DNA of 64,000 bases from Aricia agestis (taxonomy: Eukaryota; Arthropoda; Insecta; Lepidoptera; Lycaenidae), in NCBI RefSeq assembly GCF_905147365.1, contig NC_056417.1, positions 15,088,501 through 15,152,500 of the forward strand, given 5' to 3'. The translations under genes and the position numbers were made by a program. The notes below the pieces were generated by a model. It searched no databases. It saw only the letters and a list, made by a program, of their open reading frames with translations, and was not told the DNA's origin. Below, piece by piece: positions 12,195 to 24,264 of this stretch. Position 1 is the first letter of the stretch. Each line of letters begins with the position of its first letter.

Positions 12195-13326
12195 TGGAAT
12201 ATTAATTACTTATTTTAAATTGACGCTTTGAGAAAAACTTAGTTATTTGAACAGGATTTTAGTTAAAAAAATAAATCTTAAATTATTTTACTGGATGTAA
12301 AAGATGAAATGGATGGCTAAGTTGCTAAAGAAACAAAACATCTGCTCTACACAAGATAATCTGAAATTAAATTATACTAAAAAATCAATCTGAACTTTCA
12401 AAGCTCAATATCTCATTTTGGCGAAATGTGCACTTATCATGTTTGACCAGTAAGCAGACGATATACAAAAATAGGTATACGAAAATCAGTTTTCAGAGCA
12501 ATTCTAAGCAAAATTCGTGGTAAAATTTAAAATCAGCGGAATTATGTTTTATCTCGTGTTTTGGGACTGGCAAAACATGGCGGTTGTTGGCGGCTGTTGG
12601 CGGCCCGCCAGCGTCGCTCGCCAGCTGATTACGACCTACGTGTTACAGACAGACTCACAAACAATTAATATTATACATAGTGCTCGACTTAGGCGATCTA
12701 CTTAGCAGGTTCTACAAGCGGTTTGTTCTTATTAATTTTGATAAAAATGTGCCTTGTACAGTTCTTTAAGAACTTTATTAAGGTGTTTTACAAATCACGT
12801 TAAAGTTATGCTGTTGGGAATTCACGCCAGAACCCATTTAATTTATTTAATGATCTGTGGCATGATAGTAGTTTGAGTTTAGTTTATTAACATTGTAATT
12901 TTTCAGGAACCGTCTCTTTTGATCACGCTTTTGCTTGGGAGCTCTGTATTTCCAGTAGAACTTTGCATACGTATTATGAGCCAATGACAATGCAATAATT
13001 TTGTTAAACATAAAAAGCGTGTTTTTTAGTTATTTTAACTGTATAAAATCTTTAAATCTATTTCATTAAATTTCATCTAAACACTCCGGCGACTTGGACA
13101 TGAAGAGAAACTTCGCATTTAAAATCTTCAAAAGTCAATGTCCATTGTCCATTTTAAAATTTGGAACATTATATCCACGCGACGCACACAATATTATGTA
13201 AATGGGCAACACCCGACGCAACCCCGCGCGACCTTATCCCACATACCTCCCTCCAGACCCCATCTGCCCCTTATGTTTGTTCCCTTATTGAAAATGTCAT
13301 TATTACTATAAGTTAAATAATAATAT
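12193..13326. other. No gene seen
   Basis: AT-rich, with one GC-richer patch at 12570-12630. No repeat boundary identified. Confidence 0.4.
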
Positions 13327-13950
13327 ACTTAGGCACAATTTCACCAACGACAGTTGAATTTAATGCTCGAATTAGTTTTACGTTACCTCTTTCGTTTTTC
13401 ATATGAATGAAAGAGAAGTCATGAAATTTTAACAAGCTGTTAAGAGGATACCACAGCGGCTAGAGAAATGAAAAAAAAGTACGTGTAATATCTATAGCTG
13501 TCTCCCTTACCTCAAGCCTATACCGCAGAACGCGATAGAGACAACTGCAGAAAATCCAGAAAATCAACGATTCGTTGTCCCCTGATTCCTTCTCCAAAAC
13601 TTAACCGATTTAAGTACTTTTTTCATTAAAGATTAAAAAAAGGCTTGAGCTGTGTTCCTATGTTTTGCTTTTTTTGTATAATCTATCCAAATCTGTTTTC
13701 TGGACGTTTGAACACAGTGGAAAATCTGGCCATTTTTTTGGGTTTTTGAACGTTCATATCTTATTTAATAATTAAATTATGAAAAAAAAGAAAACATAGG
13801 GACATTGTATTAGTGGCCGTAGATATTCAGGAAAAAAATTATAACTCTACTAGCATTATCCAGGGAGGAAACAGGGGACAACGTTTGTATGGAAAAAATG
13901 GCGGTGTGGAATCCTCTTAACACTAACAGACGATGAAATTGACCCTTAGT
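13327..13950. mobile_element. MITE interrupted by a TTAA element
   Basis: Ends 'caatttcaccaacgac' and 'gatgaaattgacccttag' are inverted. The uninterrupted form is present at 20515-20676, with 'caagctgttaacactaac' continuous. Confidence 0.8.
13444..13916. mobile_element. piggyBac-type MITE with TTAA duplication
   Basis: Inverted ends GAGGATACCACA and TGTGGAATCCTC; TTAA at 13440-13443 and 13917-13920. 473 bp, no ORF. The empty site is at 20640 in this window. Confidence 0.85.
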
Positions 13951-14343
13951 CGAAATAATGAGAAGACGCTTCACAATGCAATGACATACTTTACACTTTA
14001 CAAATCAAGCCATTTTAGTTACACTGGCGGCACCCAGTGAGATTTATTGAATTAAATGATAACTTAACTTAATTAATTGCAGAGTTTGACAGAAAATTAG
14101 ATGAGTGTGGATGTAAGCTGTTGTGAGAAAACGTGGGGTAGAACTCAGGCATATTGACACGTGCGTAGACCTACGTAGCCAACGTCACGTTTCTAGCTTG
14201 ACAATACCTGTAGACTGTAAAGTGCAAACAAAAATAATGTGAAGAAGTATTTTGGGGCAAAGCACGAGGCTAGTTAAGAAATTAAATTGAGTAAGAAGTT
14301 TTGTATCTAATTTCGAAATTTTCATATTGCCTTTGTGGCTTCA

Positions 14344-14899
14344 GTCTCGAAATCAGCGGGCAGCGGGGCGGGAGCGGCGCGTTCATTAATTATAATATTA
14401 TGGATAAGTAGACGGACACCGCGCGCTAAGGAACTATCCATATAAATGTATTATTACATGCTGGGGTTCGGAGGATTTCGAGAGAAAGACCTGCTGACAA
14501 CACAAAGCACTAGGTCTAAACATTAACCAAATCGTAGGTATCACTCGTGATCACTTATTTTCACTCCGAAGTCGCCTTCTTGATAGGTCAAACTGAACTG
14601 ATTCACTGGCTCGCTTCCCTGCGGCTATTTAAATGGGCCAAGAGGAGTCCCAGACTGTTCCAGAAAGTTCCTTTCTAGAACGTACCTGACTCACGTAAGT
14701 TTCCGGTATTCCCGCACTTAATGCCATCTAGTATCGAGTAGGGGGTTTCACGTTGTCTTTATTCTCCGAGTGGTTCTACCAGTTGTCGCTAGATGGCGGT
14801 TGGCACCAGTATTTTTGTGTGTTCGTAACAGTATAATATAATTGAAACGCGCGCGTCACCGCCGCTCCCGCCCCGTAGCCCGCTGATTTCGAGACTAAA
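14344..14899. mobile_element. GC-ended MITE, host of the solo LTR
   Basis: Ends TCTCGAAATCAGCGGGC..CGGGGCGGGAGCGGCG (14344-14380) and its complement (14861-14899) with about one mismatch in 36. The solo LTR sits between them. Confidence 0.75.
14452..14830 (-). mobile_element. Solo LTR
   Basis: Read on the minus strand it runs TGTTACGAACACAC ... CATGTAATA, with GTAT on both sides (14448-14451, 14831-14834). It has 'catttaaatag' in a TATA position followed by 'aatcagttcagtttg' as a start-site block. Related to the LTR at 7019-7443 in the other orientation. No internal part is left. Confidence 0.8.
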
Positions 14900-15107
14900 G
14901 GCTAAAATTATTTGCGCTGTTTTTTTCCCCAAAAAAAGACAGAATCAAAGAAATCTAACGGATCTAACCCGTTCCCCAAATGGCACAAATGGCACGCCGA
15001 CCAAAAAGATTTTAATTAAGATTTTTCCGCAATTATGCGTGAACAATATTCCCGGCGCTGAGCTGCGCGATATTATCGCGCGATAAATCATCGCCTTTAT
15101 GTGAGCT

Positions 15108-15770
15108 TTTTAGGGTTCCGTATCCATAGAGGGTAAAAATGGGATACTACTAAGACTTTGCTGTAGCCGTCTGTCTGTCACCAGCCTGTATCTCAAGGAT
15201 AGGAAGAATTTTCACATTTTTTTCTGCTATCGCTAATAATAAAAATCGACCAAGTGCGAGTCGTGTGCGAGTCACGAAGGGTTCTGTACCTCTATATAGC
15301 GAAAATAGGAAAAAAATGTTTTTTTGTATTGGATATAAATATTTATTTTAATTTGATTTTAGTACTTGCTGTTATTGCGGCAAGAGAAATTACACAATCT
15401 GTGTAAGCAGAAGTCTAGATATAGCGGTTTTTATGGTAAAGCGGACAGACATCAAAGTTTCAGTAATAGGGTCCCGTTTTTACCCTTTGGGTTTTGGGTA
15501 CGGAATCCTAAAAATGATATTATTTACCCATACAATTTATGGCAACAGGTAGTCTTCAATATTAACAAAATACTGCATTGTTTGTTATTTAAAAGCTGTT
15601 TAAAAGTAATCATAATAAAATTATTAAAATAAAATATTTCAGAACTCCAACACAAAAAACGCATTTTGCCTTTTTTGCTGTAAATCAATTATTTAACCTA
15701 ATCACAGAACACAGTACAGAACCTTTCGTGGGCGAGTCCGGCTCGCACTTGGCCGACTTTTATATCTTCG
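15108..15770. mobile_element. 'agggttccgtacc' repeats, two copies
   Basis: 'ttagggttccgtatccatag' at 15110, 'cacgaagggttctgtacctc' at 15273, 'ggcgagtccggctcgcactt' at 15730. Confidence 0.6.
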
Positions 15771-15961
15771 GACTCGGAATATGCTGAGTGGACTGATAAA
15801 CTTGGACTTTGATAAACTGCGCCAAGGATTTGTTTTAGGTGTAGGTTTTACTGGCCCAAATAAAATGGCTGGTTTTTATGTGTTTCAAAATCGTGTTTGA
15901 GTTGTAAAACAATTGAATAATGAAGTGTAATAACTAACGTTTAGCAACATCACTTAAAAAA

Positions 15962-16205
15962 TTATACAGGGTGTAACAAAACTAAGTAATAATAATTTAG
16001 GGTGTGTATGTGTACTGCGAAAGTAGCAGCGCTGACAGACCAATTTTTTCACTTTTGTATGGGGAAACTCACAGATTTTAGACTTATTTTCCTGTTCTGA
16101 GGGGAAACTCATGACGCGCGGTCGCTTGCCCATACAAATCACAAAAAAATTTTTGCTCTTTCAGCGCTGCCACTTTTACAGTGAACTCTATACAAGGGGC
16201 ACATA
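15962..16205. mobile_element. Palindromic MITE of the 'acagggtgtaac' family
   Basis: 'tacagggtgtaacaaaacta' at the start and 'cgctgccacttttacagtga' mirrored in the right half. A longer form is at 17153-17413. Confidence 0.7.
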
Positions 16206-16232
16206 TTATATTAATATTATTATAAATTATAA

Positions 16233-16415
16233 TGCAACTAAATTACGCCCGTAACTCCGCCTTATATAAAAATTCGTTTATCGCGTGGCAACCGTACATT
16301 TTTCCGTTTCAAAAAATTTGCATACGAAATTTCATCAAAACCGGTTCAGTTGTTTAAGCGTAAAGAGGTAACAGGCAGACAGACACACTTTCGCATAATT
16401 AGTATGGATGATAGA
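16233..16415 (-). mobile_element. Helitron-like element
   Basis: 'ttacgcccgtaactccgcct' to 'ttcgcataattagtatggat', minus orientation. Confidence 0.65.
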
Positions 16416-16682
16416 CATTTAATGTCCTAGCAATTCTCATTTTTCACAAACAAACTCTATTATAAATAAATTATGATTTTTAATAAAACTACCCGCTTCC
16501 ATTCCGGGATTTCCCCGGCAGCCGGAGAGGAGACAAAGTGAATTTTCATAATGGCGGACGTGACTCCTTGGATCATTTCAGGATTATCCGTTTGTATTTG
16601 AATGTGCCTCTACAATTACTATAGATTCTAATTCGTATGTACGGGAAGAAACGTGTAAAGAAATTCTTTAGAAAATACTAGT

Positions 16683-16912
16683 TAACGCCCGCAACCATTG
16701 CTTCAAAATGAGATACTTTATCATTTACCGTACATTTTTCCAGGATAAAAGTATCCTAATAATATAATATTATGTCCTTCCCCGGGACTCACAGTATCTC
16801 CATACCAAATTTCAGCAAAATCGGCTCAACTGCTTAGGCGTCAAGAGGAAACAAACAGACAGACAGACAGTCGTCTGTCTGTCTGTCTGTTTCCTCTTCA
16901 TTCTTCCTGTTG
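16683..16912 (-). mobile_element. Helitron-like element ending in a palindrome
   Basis: 'taacgcccgcaaccattgct' to a head-to-head (CAGA)n/(TCTG)n join at 16840-16900, so two 5' ends meet. Confidence 0.6.
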
Positions 16913-16942
16913 TACGAAAGTTCGTATTTTTGTTTTTATAAT

Positions 16943-17148
16943 CTAATATATAAAAATAAGTCGGGTTATCCTTCCTGACGCCATAACTCCAGAACGCATG
17001 TACCGATTTCCACGGTTTTCCATTCGTTGGAAAGGTGGCTCCGTAAGGTCTATAGAAAAAAAAATATCAGAAAAAACTTCGAGAGAAAAGCAGGAAAACA
17101 GGGAAAATCATTTTATGACAAAACAACATTTGCCGGACAGCTAGTATT
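16943..17148 (+). mobile_element. Helitron-like element, second family
   Basis: 'atataaaaataagtcgggtt' to 'catttgccggacagctag'. Confidence 0.6.
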
Positions 17149-17152
17149 AGTA

Positions 17153-17413
17153 TACAGTGTGTAACAAAAATAAGTGATAATACACTAGGGTGTGTACGTG
17201 TTCCTTATAGAGAGTTCACTGTGAAAGTAGCAGCGCTGAAAGACGAATTTTTTTTTCACTTTTGTATGGGCAAGGGCTCGTGCGTCACGAGTTTCCCTTT
17301 ACAATAGTAAAAAAAATTTTGGTCTTTCAGCGCTGCTACTTTCACAGTGATCTCTCTACAAGGAACATGTACACACCCTAAAGTATTATCACTTATTTTT
17401 GTTACACCCTGTA
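17153..17413. mobile_element. Palindromic MITE of the 'acagggtgtaac' family, full length
   Basis: TACAGTGTGTAACAAAAATA ... pairs with ... 'tatttttgttacaccctgta'; inner 'aaagtagcagcgctgaaaga' pairs with 'tctttcagcgctgctacttt'. The best-preserved copy in the window and the reference for joining the halves around the 6.9-kb insertion. Confidence 0.85.
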
Positions 17414-17957
17414 GATATTTCAAGCGCAGGGCCGAAAGTCTGAAACACGTTTTGACGACTACGATTTTAGTTTTTCGAAAAAAAAAAGATATTCTGACTT
17501 CAACTTAAAAGTCCATGAGTTATGACTTATGAGTTATGACCTATAGATATTATACTCGCAAACGTGTGTAAAGAAAAATGTATTTTTCTTTATTTGAATT
17601 TTGCCGCCATTTAGGTTATTATTGACAGATCCTTCTGTTCTACGAGTTCTATGTAATCTATGAAAATAAATGATGGCTGAATTGACTAAAAACTAAAAAG
17701 CATTTTAATTTTTTTTTGATTTCGGCGATTATTAATTTAATAACACTAAATGTCGTTTCTTTGTTTTTTCCAGGTAAGGTTTTTCTTACTTATAATTTAA
17801 ATGTAATAATTTAAGGTTTATGTTATGTGGATCCACATTACTAAAATAAAAACTTTGTTTTTTCCAGAAACCCAATTGTGTTATTATTTTCTACAAAATC
17901 GTCGAAAATTCTAAGAAATAACCTTATACGTGTATTTTCTTTATGCGAGTATATCCA

Positions 17958-17988
17958 TCCATACTAATATTATAAATGCGAAAGTATC

Positions 17989-18031
<43 letters not shown>

Positions 18032-18514
18032 TGCTTTCACGCCAAAACTACTGAACCGATTGCAATGAAATTTTGTATACAGTTATTCTAGAGTCTGAGA
18101 AAGGACATAGGCTACATTTTGATGTGGGAAAATATCTTATTTACATGAAAATTTCGATGAAAATGAATTCGCATTGCGCGTGGCCAGCGCTCATCCCGGG
18201 GGTCCTGGGTTCGAGTCCCGCAGGCGGAACAAAAAGTTTTCAATTTTCCTGGGTCTTGGATGTGTATTAAAATAAAATTTCAAAAATCTTAAACATATTT
18301 TATGTATAATATTATAAAAAATCCAGAAATATATCGATGGAATGAACATTTTAGTTCTAATACGATTCAACAGATGGCGTTTTATTTTTTACTTTATTGT
18401 AACATAGAACTAATCATACTTATTAGTTAGTATGTTTTTGTTTATAGTTTTTAATACGTTAGAATATGATGTTTAATCCATACTCCATACTAATATTATA
18501 AATGCGAAAGTATC

Positions 18515-18557
<43 letters not shown>

Positions 18558-19087
18558 TGATTTCACGCCAAAACTACTGAACCGATTGCAATGAAATTTT
18601 GTATACAGTTATTCTAGAGTCTGAGAAAGGACATAGGCTACATTTTGATGTGGGAAAATATCTTATTTCCATGAAAATTTCGATGAAAATGAATTCGCAT
18701 TGCGCGTGGCCAGTGCTCATCCCGGGGGTCCTGGGTTCGAGTCCCGCAGGCGGAACAAAAAGTTTTCAATTTTCCTGGGTCTTGGATGTGTATTAAAATA
18801 AAATTTCAAAAATCTTAAACATATTTTATGTATAATATTATAAAAAATCCAGAAGTATATCGATGGAATGAACATTTTAGTTCTAATACGATTCAACAGA
18901 TGGCATTTTATTTTTTACTTTATTGTAACATAGAACTAATCATACTTATTAGTTAGTATGTTTTTGTTTATAGTTTTTGTAACATAGAACTAATCATACT
19001 TATTAGTTAGTATGTTTTTGTTTATAGTTTTTAATACGTTAGAATATGATGTTTAATTCGTACTAATATTATAAATGCGAAAGTATC

Positions 19088-19122
<35 letters not shown>

Positions 19123-19605
19123 TGCTTTCACGCCAAAACTACTGAACCGATTGCAATGAAATTTTGTATACAGTTATTCTAGAGTCTGAGAAAGGACAAA
19201 GGCTACATTTTGATGTGGGAAAATATCTTATTTCCATGAAAATTTCGATGAAAATGAATTCGCATTGCGCGTGGCCAGCGCTCATCCCGGGGGTCCTGGG
19301 TTCGAGTCCCGCAGGCGGAACAAAAAGTTTTCAATTTTCCTGGGTCTTGGATGTGTATTAAAATAAAATTTCAAAAATCTTAAACATATTTTATGTATAA
19401 TATTATAAAAAATCCAGAAATATATCGATGGAATGAACATTTTAGTTCTAATACGATTCAACAGATGGCGTTTTATTTTTTACTTTATTGTAACATAGAA
19501 CTAATCATACTTATTAGTTAGTATGTTTTTGTTTATAGTTTTTAATACGTTAGAATATGATGTTTAATCCATACTCCATACTAATATTATAAATGCGAAA
19601 GTATC

Positions 19606-19644
<39 letters not shown>

Positions 19645-19927
19645 TGCTTTCACGCCAAAACTACTGAACCGATTGCAATGAAATTTTGTATACAGTTATT
19701 CTAGAGTCTGAGAAAGGACAAAGGCTACATTTTGATGTGGGAAAATATCTTATTTCCATGAAAATTTCGATGAAAATGAATTCGCATTGCGCGTGGCCAG
19801 CGCTCATCTCGGGGGTCCTGGGTTCGAGTCCCGCAGGCGGAACAAAAAGTTTTCAATTTTCCTGGGTTTTGGATGTGTATTAAAATAAAATTTCAAAAAT
19901 CTTAAACATATTTTATGTATAATATTA
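17958..19927 (+). repeat. Tandem array of four Helitron-like units (about 520-565 bp)
   Basis: Units start 'tactaatattataaatgcg' near 17958, 18484, 19058 and 19575; the last is cut at 'tataatatta'. Each has a (TCTG)n run, 'gaaaggacataggctaca' and a tRNA-like B box 'gggttcgagtcccgc'. The units differ at only a few positions. Unit 2 has an internal 40-bp duplication (18973-19034). The repeated 65-codon frames in them are not genes. Confidence 0.88.
18165..18233 (+). repeat. tRNA-derived segment (in each of the four units)
   Basis: 'gtggccagcgctc' resembles an A box and 'gggttcgagtcccgc' a B box, with shorter spacing than a real tRNA. Repeats at about 18691, 19256 and 19778. Best read as a SINE or tRNA relic captured by the unit. 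Confidence 0.5.
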
Positions 19928-20040
19928 CTAGCTGTTGCCCGCGACTTCGTCCGCGTGGACTTTAGTTTATAGCGCGCGGTGTCAACAAAATTTGTGTCAA
20001 ATTTAAAAACTTTTTAAAACCCTGGTAAGTGGTACCCCTC

Positions 20041-20119
20041 TTAGGGCCGCGCTACACCGGAATGGCAGCGCTGAAAGTGCTTGCCTCGCCGCTGCCATTC
20101 CGGTGTAGCGCGGCCCTTA
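20041..20119. mobile_element. 79-bp palindromic MITE
   Basis: TTAGGGCCGCGCTACACCGG ... and its perfect complement, arms about 30 bp. A minimal version of the element at 22583-22852. Confidence 0.8.
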
Positions 20120-20514
20120 ATTAATCAAAATACCCAAAAACAGCTGTGCAGTGTGCACATAATCTATACTAATATTATAAATGCGAAAGTATCTCTATCT
20201 GTCTGTCAGTCTCGCTTTCACGCCAAACGCCAAAACTACCGAACCGATTGTAATGAAATTTTGTATACAGATAGTCTAAAGCCTGAGAAAGGACATAGGC
20301 TACTTTTTTTACTGGAAAAAAGGGTTGTAAGGGTCGTAAATTTGTTCAAAAAATTCATAATAGATGGCGCCGTGCGTCTTCTACATCGCGCTGACGCTTG
20401 CTCAAAAGTCTTTCTATAAGAGGTGGTATCATCTTACATTTAAGTCTCGATTTTTTTCGATTGTTATATCTATTCTACGGTATTAAATAACTCAATACTT
20501 TATCTGTGCAGGCA

Positions 20515-20676
20515 GTGACGTAACCTTAAGACCAAATTTCACCAACGACTGTTAAAGTTAATGATCGAATTAGTATCACGTTAGCTGTTTCGTTTTTCAT
20601 ATGAATGAAAGAGAAGACAGGACATTTTAACAAGCTGTTAACACTAACCGACTATGGTGAAATTGGGGCTAAACCT
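20515..20676. mobile_element. Short MITE, uninterrupted copy
   Basis: Inverted ends 'ccaaatttcaccaacgac' and 'gactatggtgaaattgggg'. Same family as 13327-13950. Confidence 0.75.
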
Positions 20677-20976
20677 ATCAATGATAAATAGTTTATGGGT
20701 AAAGTTGTGTAATTGGGGGGCTAAATATGCTTTGAAATTTGGCATAAAATATAAAGTTTAATTTAAAAAATAAAGTACTTTTTGTGTGCTCACTACACAG
20801 CTGTATTGATTTAAGGGGTACCAGGGTTTTTTTATAAAAGCTTTTGACACCAATTTTGTTGACATCGCGTGCTATAAACTGTAGTCCACGCGGACGAAGT
20901 CGCGGGCAACAGCTAGTAATATTATAAGACCTGCGGCCCGCCTTTAGTTTGTTTTGCCACCTTGTGGCGCCTTGCC

Positions 20977-21379
20977 TAAGGCCGTGTTCAGACGACACGC
21001 GCCCGCCCCGCCCACGCCACGCGCTTCTGCACTCGCGTCAAACTCGCTTTAAAAGCTGATTTTATTTGAGCCTTTAGGCACATCAATAGATCTCAATTGC
21101 AATTGCATATTTTATCGAATTCCACTCGCGCACGCCACGCACACACCACGCGCACGCCCCGCGCCCGCCCTGCGCTCGCCTCGCGCTCACCACGCGCTGC
21201 ACATGCCTTGCGCCCGCGCTGTGGCTAGTCTAATGAACGAAATAGTCCAGTCACTAGTAGTTTATGCGTGCGCAGGACGTGCGCGAGGCGTGCGCGTGGC
21301 GAGCGCGGGTGTAATGCGGGCACAACGCACAGTGCGGGTCCTGCGCGTAGTCGACGCGTGTCATTTGAACGCGGCCTTA
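20977..21379. mobile_element. GC-rich MITE
   Basis: Ends TAAGGCCGTGTTCAGACGAC and GTCATTTGAACGCGGCCTTA are inverted with four mismatches. The interior is CG-dense with repeats of 'cacgcgc/cgcccgc', giving a CpG-island look that is not a promoter. Confidence 0.75.
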
Positions 21380-22582
21380 GGGACATAATATATTAATAAA
21401 ATAAATTCTAAAGTATTAACACTTTGTTTTGTTGCCATGTATAAGAATTAAATTGCCTTATAACATAATTATGTTCAAACTTCAAAGTAATCTAGATCCA
21501 TGTTTAATCCCATAATACATAATGAGAATGTATAATGAATTCTTTAATCACTGATCGGGTCGCTTGACGGAGGTAAACCCATATCTCGAGAACACACGCG
21601 TTTGACCCCACACAATTACAATTCAATTAATGTTTAAATTATAAAAGCTACGATTTTCAACATAAGTCATAACATAAAGGTTTAATATTCAAAATGTTAT
21701 CTGTAGTAAATGTTAAAATAAGTTAAAAATTATGCAAATTATGTTAAAATAAGACATAGGTATATTTTCTGAAATGTTAAAAAAGTTTTTAATATAAGTA
21801 AATTAATGTTATTTTATATTTCGATATCTTTATATTGAGTACGATTCGATAGTTAATATCCTATATTATAATATGACGTCCCTTTCGGACACAAAACATC
21901 TCCATACCAAATTTCATCAAAATCAGTTCATCATTTAAATTTGCGAAGGTAACAGACATACAGTAAATCTTCCGCATTTAATATTAATTAAGGCAATCAA
22001 AGTATTTCTTAGCTACGCGTCATGCCAAATCCCAGTTTTGTAGTTTCGCCGAAATTATCGAATGTTGGTTGTCTCAGTACCCTGGACTCGTGGACTCGTG
22101 CACATATTGCGATAGTAAATGAATTAATCACAATCGATTCGCTATAAATAACGAACCCTTGACTAATTTGGAGCTAAACGAGAAATAAATGGGAGGCCCG
22201 CACGCTTGGACCCTCCACCACAGAATTGTAGAGAACAGAAAGTGAGCATAATTAAGTATATTAACCGGTCAAAATCATTCTAGTTTTGGAATACACTGAA
22301 TGAAATAATTCAGTGTATTTCAGTGCCCGTTTACGTAATTCCAGTAACAATTATATAGGAACGAATTGGATTATTGGAGTGAAATAATATTATAAACCCG
22401 CTAGAATAATGTAAACTGGCACTGGAATGCAATTCAATGCTTTCCAGCACCCGTTTAGTAGCAATCTAGCGCTGGATTGGAGTAAACCCGCTATTAACTA
22501 GATATTTTGTAATCTGTGACAAAATACTTGCAGTAAAGAAGACCGAGGGTATGATTTAATGATTATGCTTATTATAGTACTT
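21380..22582. other. No gene seen
   Basis: Holds one Helitron-like fragment and repeated words around 'cagtgtatttcagtg' (22290-22330) and 'gcactggaatgcaattca' (22419), likely an old MITE. Confidence 0.35.
21885..21990 (-). mobile_element. Helitron-like element, fragment
   Basis: 'atctccataccaaatttcat' and 'ttccgcatttaatatta'. Confidence 0.5.
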
Positions 22583-22852
22583 TTAGGGCTGCACCACACC
22601 GGAATGGCAGCGGCGAGGCGAGCACTTTCAGTGTCATATGATTTTAAACTTTATCTTTATTACTGTAATACATAGTATCGCTTGAGAAATCGCGGCCGCT
22701 GGCGGCCGACATCGGCCACGAGCGGCCACGGGCAGCCGTAGACTTCTCAGGCGATATTATGTATTACAATAATGAAGATAAAGTTTAAAATCATATTATG
22801 ACACTGAAAGTGCTCGCCTCGCCGCTCCCATTCCAGTGTAGCGCTGCCCTTA
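22583..22852. mobile_element. Near-palindromic MITE, 270 bp
   Basis: Starts TTAGGGCTGCACCACACC and ends GTAGCGCTGCCCTTA; inner arms (cactttcagtgtcat, ttttaaactttatct) pair over about 100 bp. Centre is GC-rich with repeated CGGCCGCTGG-type words. TTA at both ends suggests a PIF/Harbinger-type target. Confidence 0.85.
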
Positions 22853-23639
22853 ACACTTCATGCTGTTCCACTGCTACAGTCTAAACAAAGTCGTCCCCAG
22901 GATCTTTTATGTTCTCTTGTGATGCCGTGCGTTGGCCAGCCTGACTGGTATGGTCCATCTTTATTTATGTCGTCATAAAATTATTAGATGGTGTAAAGTC
23001 CAATCGTCGAAGCCAGGTAGAAAAAATCATATAAAATATCATTTTTTCAATGTTGTACCTCGTTATTTTGATTATACCTTAGAATAGTGCTGCGAGGAAA
23101 AGCTGATTGACGATATTTAAAAATTCATGCTTCTGTTTCATTCTACACTGTGCCCATAGGCTCCTGGATACATCGAAAGAATTTAAATTACGTTTAACGA
23201 ATTTAAATCATTAAAAAGGATTTAGACGTAGATTGTAATTCCTAATCGTTGTGAGTGGAATAAGAAATAATTTTCAGCTTCATCGGAATTTTGGTCTCAT
23301 AAGGCACAATTATTATGGTGAAATTATTTTTATCCCATGAATATCTATTTTTCATCAGTTTTTCGTGTCGCAATTATTATATTATTTTTTTCAGGTGAAA
23401 ACTTCATTAGCAATGTTGTGCACTTTATGGGATGGTAAAATTATGTTAAACTTGCGACAGAACACGTAACTTGATTGAAAATTCATAAGACGTAGGGAAA
23501 ATATCCTTTCTTATGTACTTACTTATACCTCTAGAGTCTAGTACATACGCGGTGAATGTTTGCTTGTTCCTGCTGTTTCATTATTATTTCTGGCGGCACT
23601 CCCAGAGTGCAATCCGTAGTTTCACTTTATGTATAACTT
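22853..23639. other. No gene seen
   Basis: AT-rich, no repeat or ORF of note. Confidence 0.4.
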
Positions 23640-23985
23640 TTTAACCGACTTCAAAAAAATTAGGTTATCAATTCCACGCGTATGTTGTAATATTTCCAGA
23701 ACCGTCCAGTTTTTGTGTCACAGTCTATTTCAATTTTCAATGTATGAACAAAATATATGCCAAATTTAAAAAATGTATGTATGTATGTATGTAAGTATGT
23801 ATGTTTTTATGTTTGTCTTCGCATATCTCCGGAACTACAAATCCGATTTAAGTTATTCTTTTTTTGTTGTACTAGGTATTTTTCAACTTAGAGAATACTT
23901 TAAGTTTCATCAAAATCGGTTCAGTAGTTTTTGAGATAAGGCAATTTTAATTCTCAATTAAATACCTACAATTTGAAGTCGGTTT
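23640..23985. mobile_element. 'accgacttcaaaa' repeat
   Basis: 'ttttaaccgacttcaaaaaa' and 'tttgaagtcggttttatctt' are inverted ends; (GTAT)n at 23770 and 'atctccggaactacaaatcc' inside. Confidence 0.65.
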
Positions 23986-24264
23986 TATCTTTTCAAAATA
24001 CTATTTACTGACTAAGCCTATTTTGATGATTCTTTTTTTCGTTTAATATTTAAAAATCGTCAAATCCGTCGTATCACGTCTTATGAACGTCCCCTTACCT
24101 CAATAAAATCTGCAAAACAAGTCCATTAGATAAAATTTTACACGACGAACATTATGAGAGGGTAAAGGAATATGGGCAGTAAAATATAAGGATTGGGATG
24201 ATTCTCATCTCTATGGTCAGACCATAAAGATGCTAAAAGTAAAAAATGGGTATTTATGTTGTTG

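Larger units (their letters stand above)
19929..20925. mobile_element. Two Helitron-like ends facing each other
   Basis: 'tagctgttgcccgcgact' at 19929 and its complement at 20905 bracket about 1 kb; the inverted arms are about 115 bp long (19929-20043, 20810-20925). Between them lie a palindromic MITE (20041-20119), a diverged Helitron-like start (20165-20420) and a short MITE (20515-20676). Confidence 0.65.

Noticed and set aside
18165..18233. True tRNA gene
   Set aside because: B box is good but the A-B spacing is too short and no acceptor stem pairs; repeated only within the array.
18073..19883. Four nearly identical 65-codon frames
   Set aside because: They are the same stretch of the tandem Helitron-like unit and include the tRNA-like segment; no start context or known domain.
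21000..21380. CpG-island promoter
   Set aside because: Bounded by MITE inverted repeats; no gene downstream.
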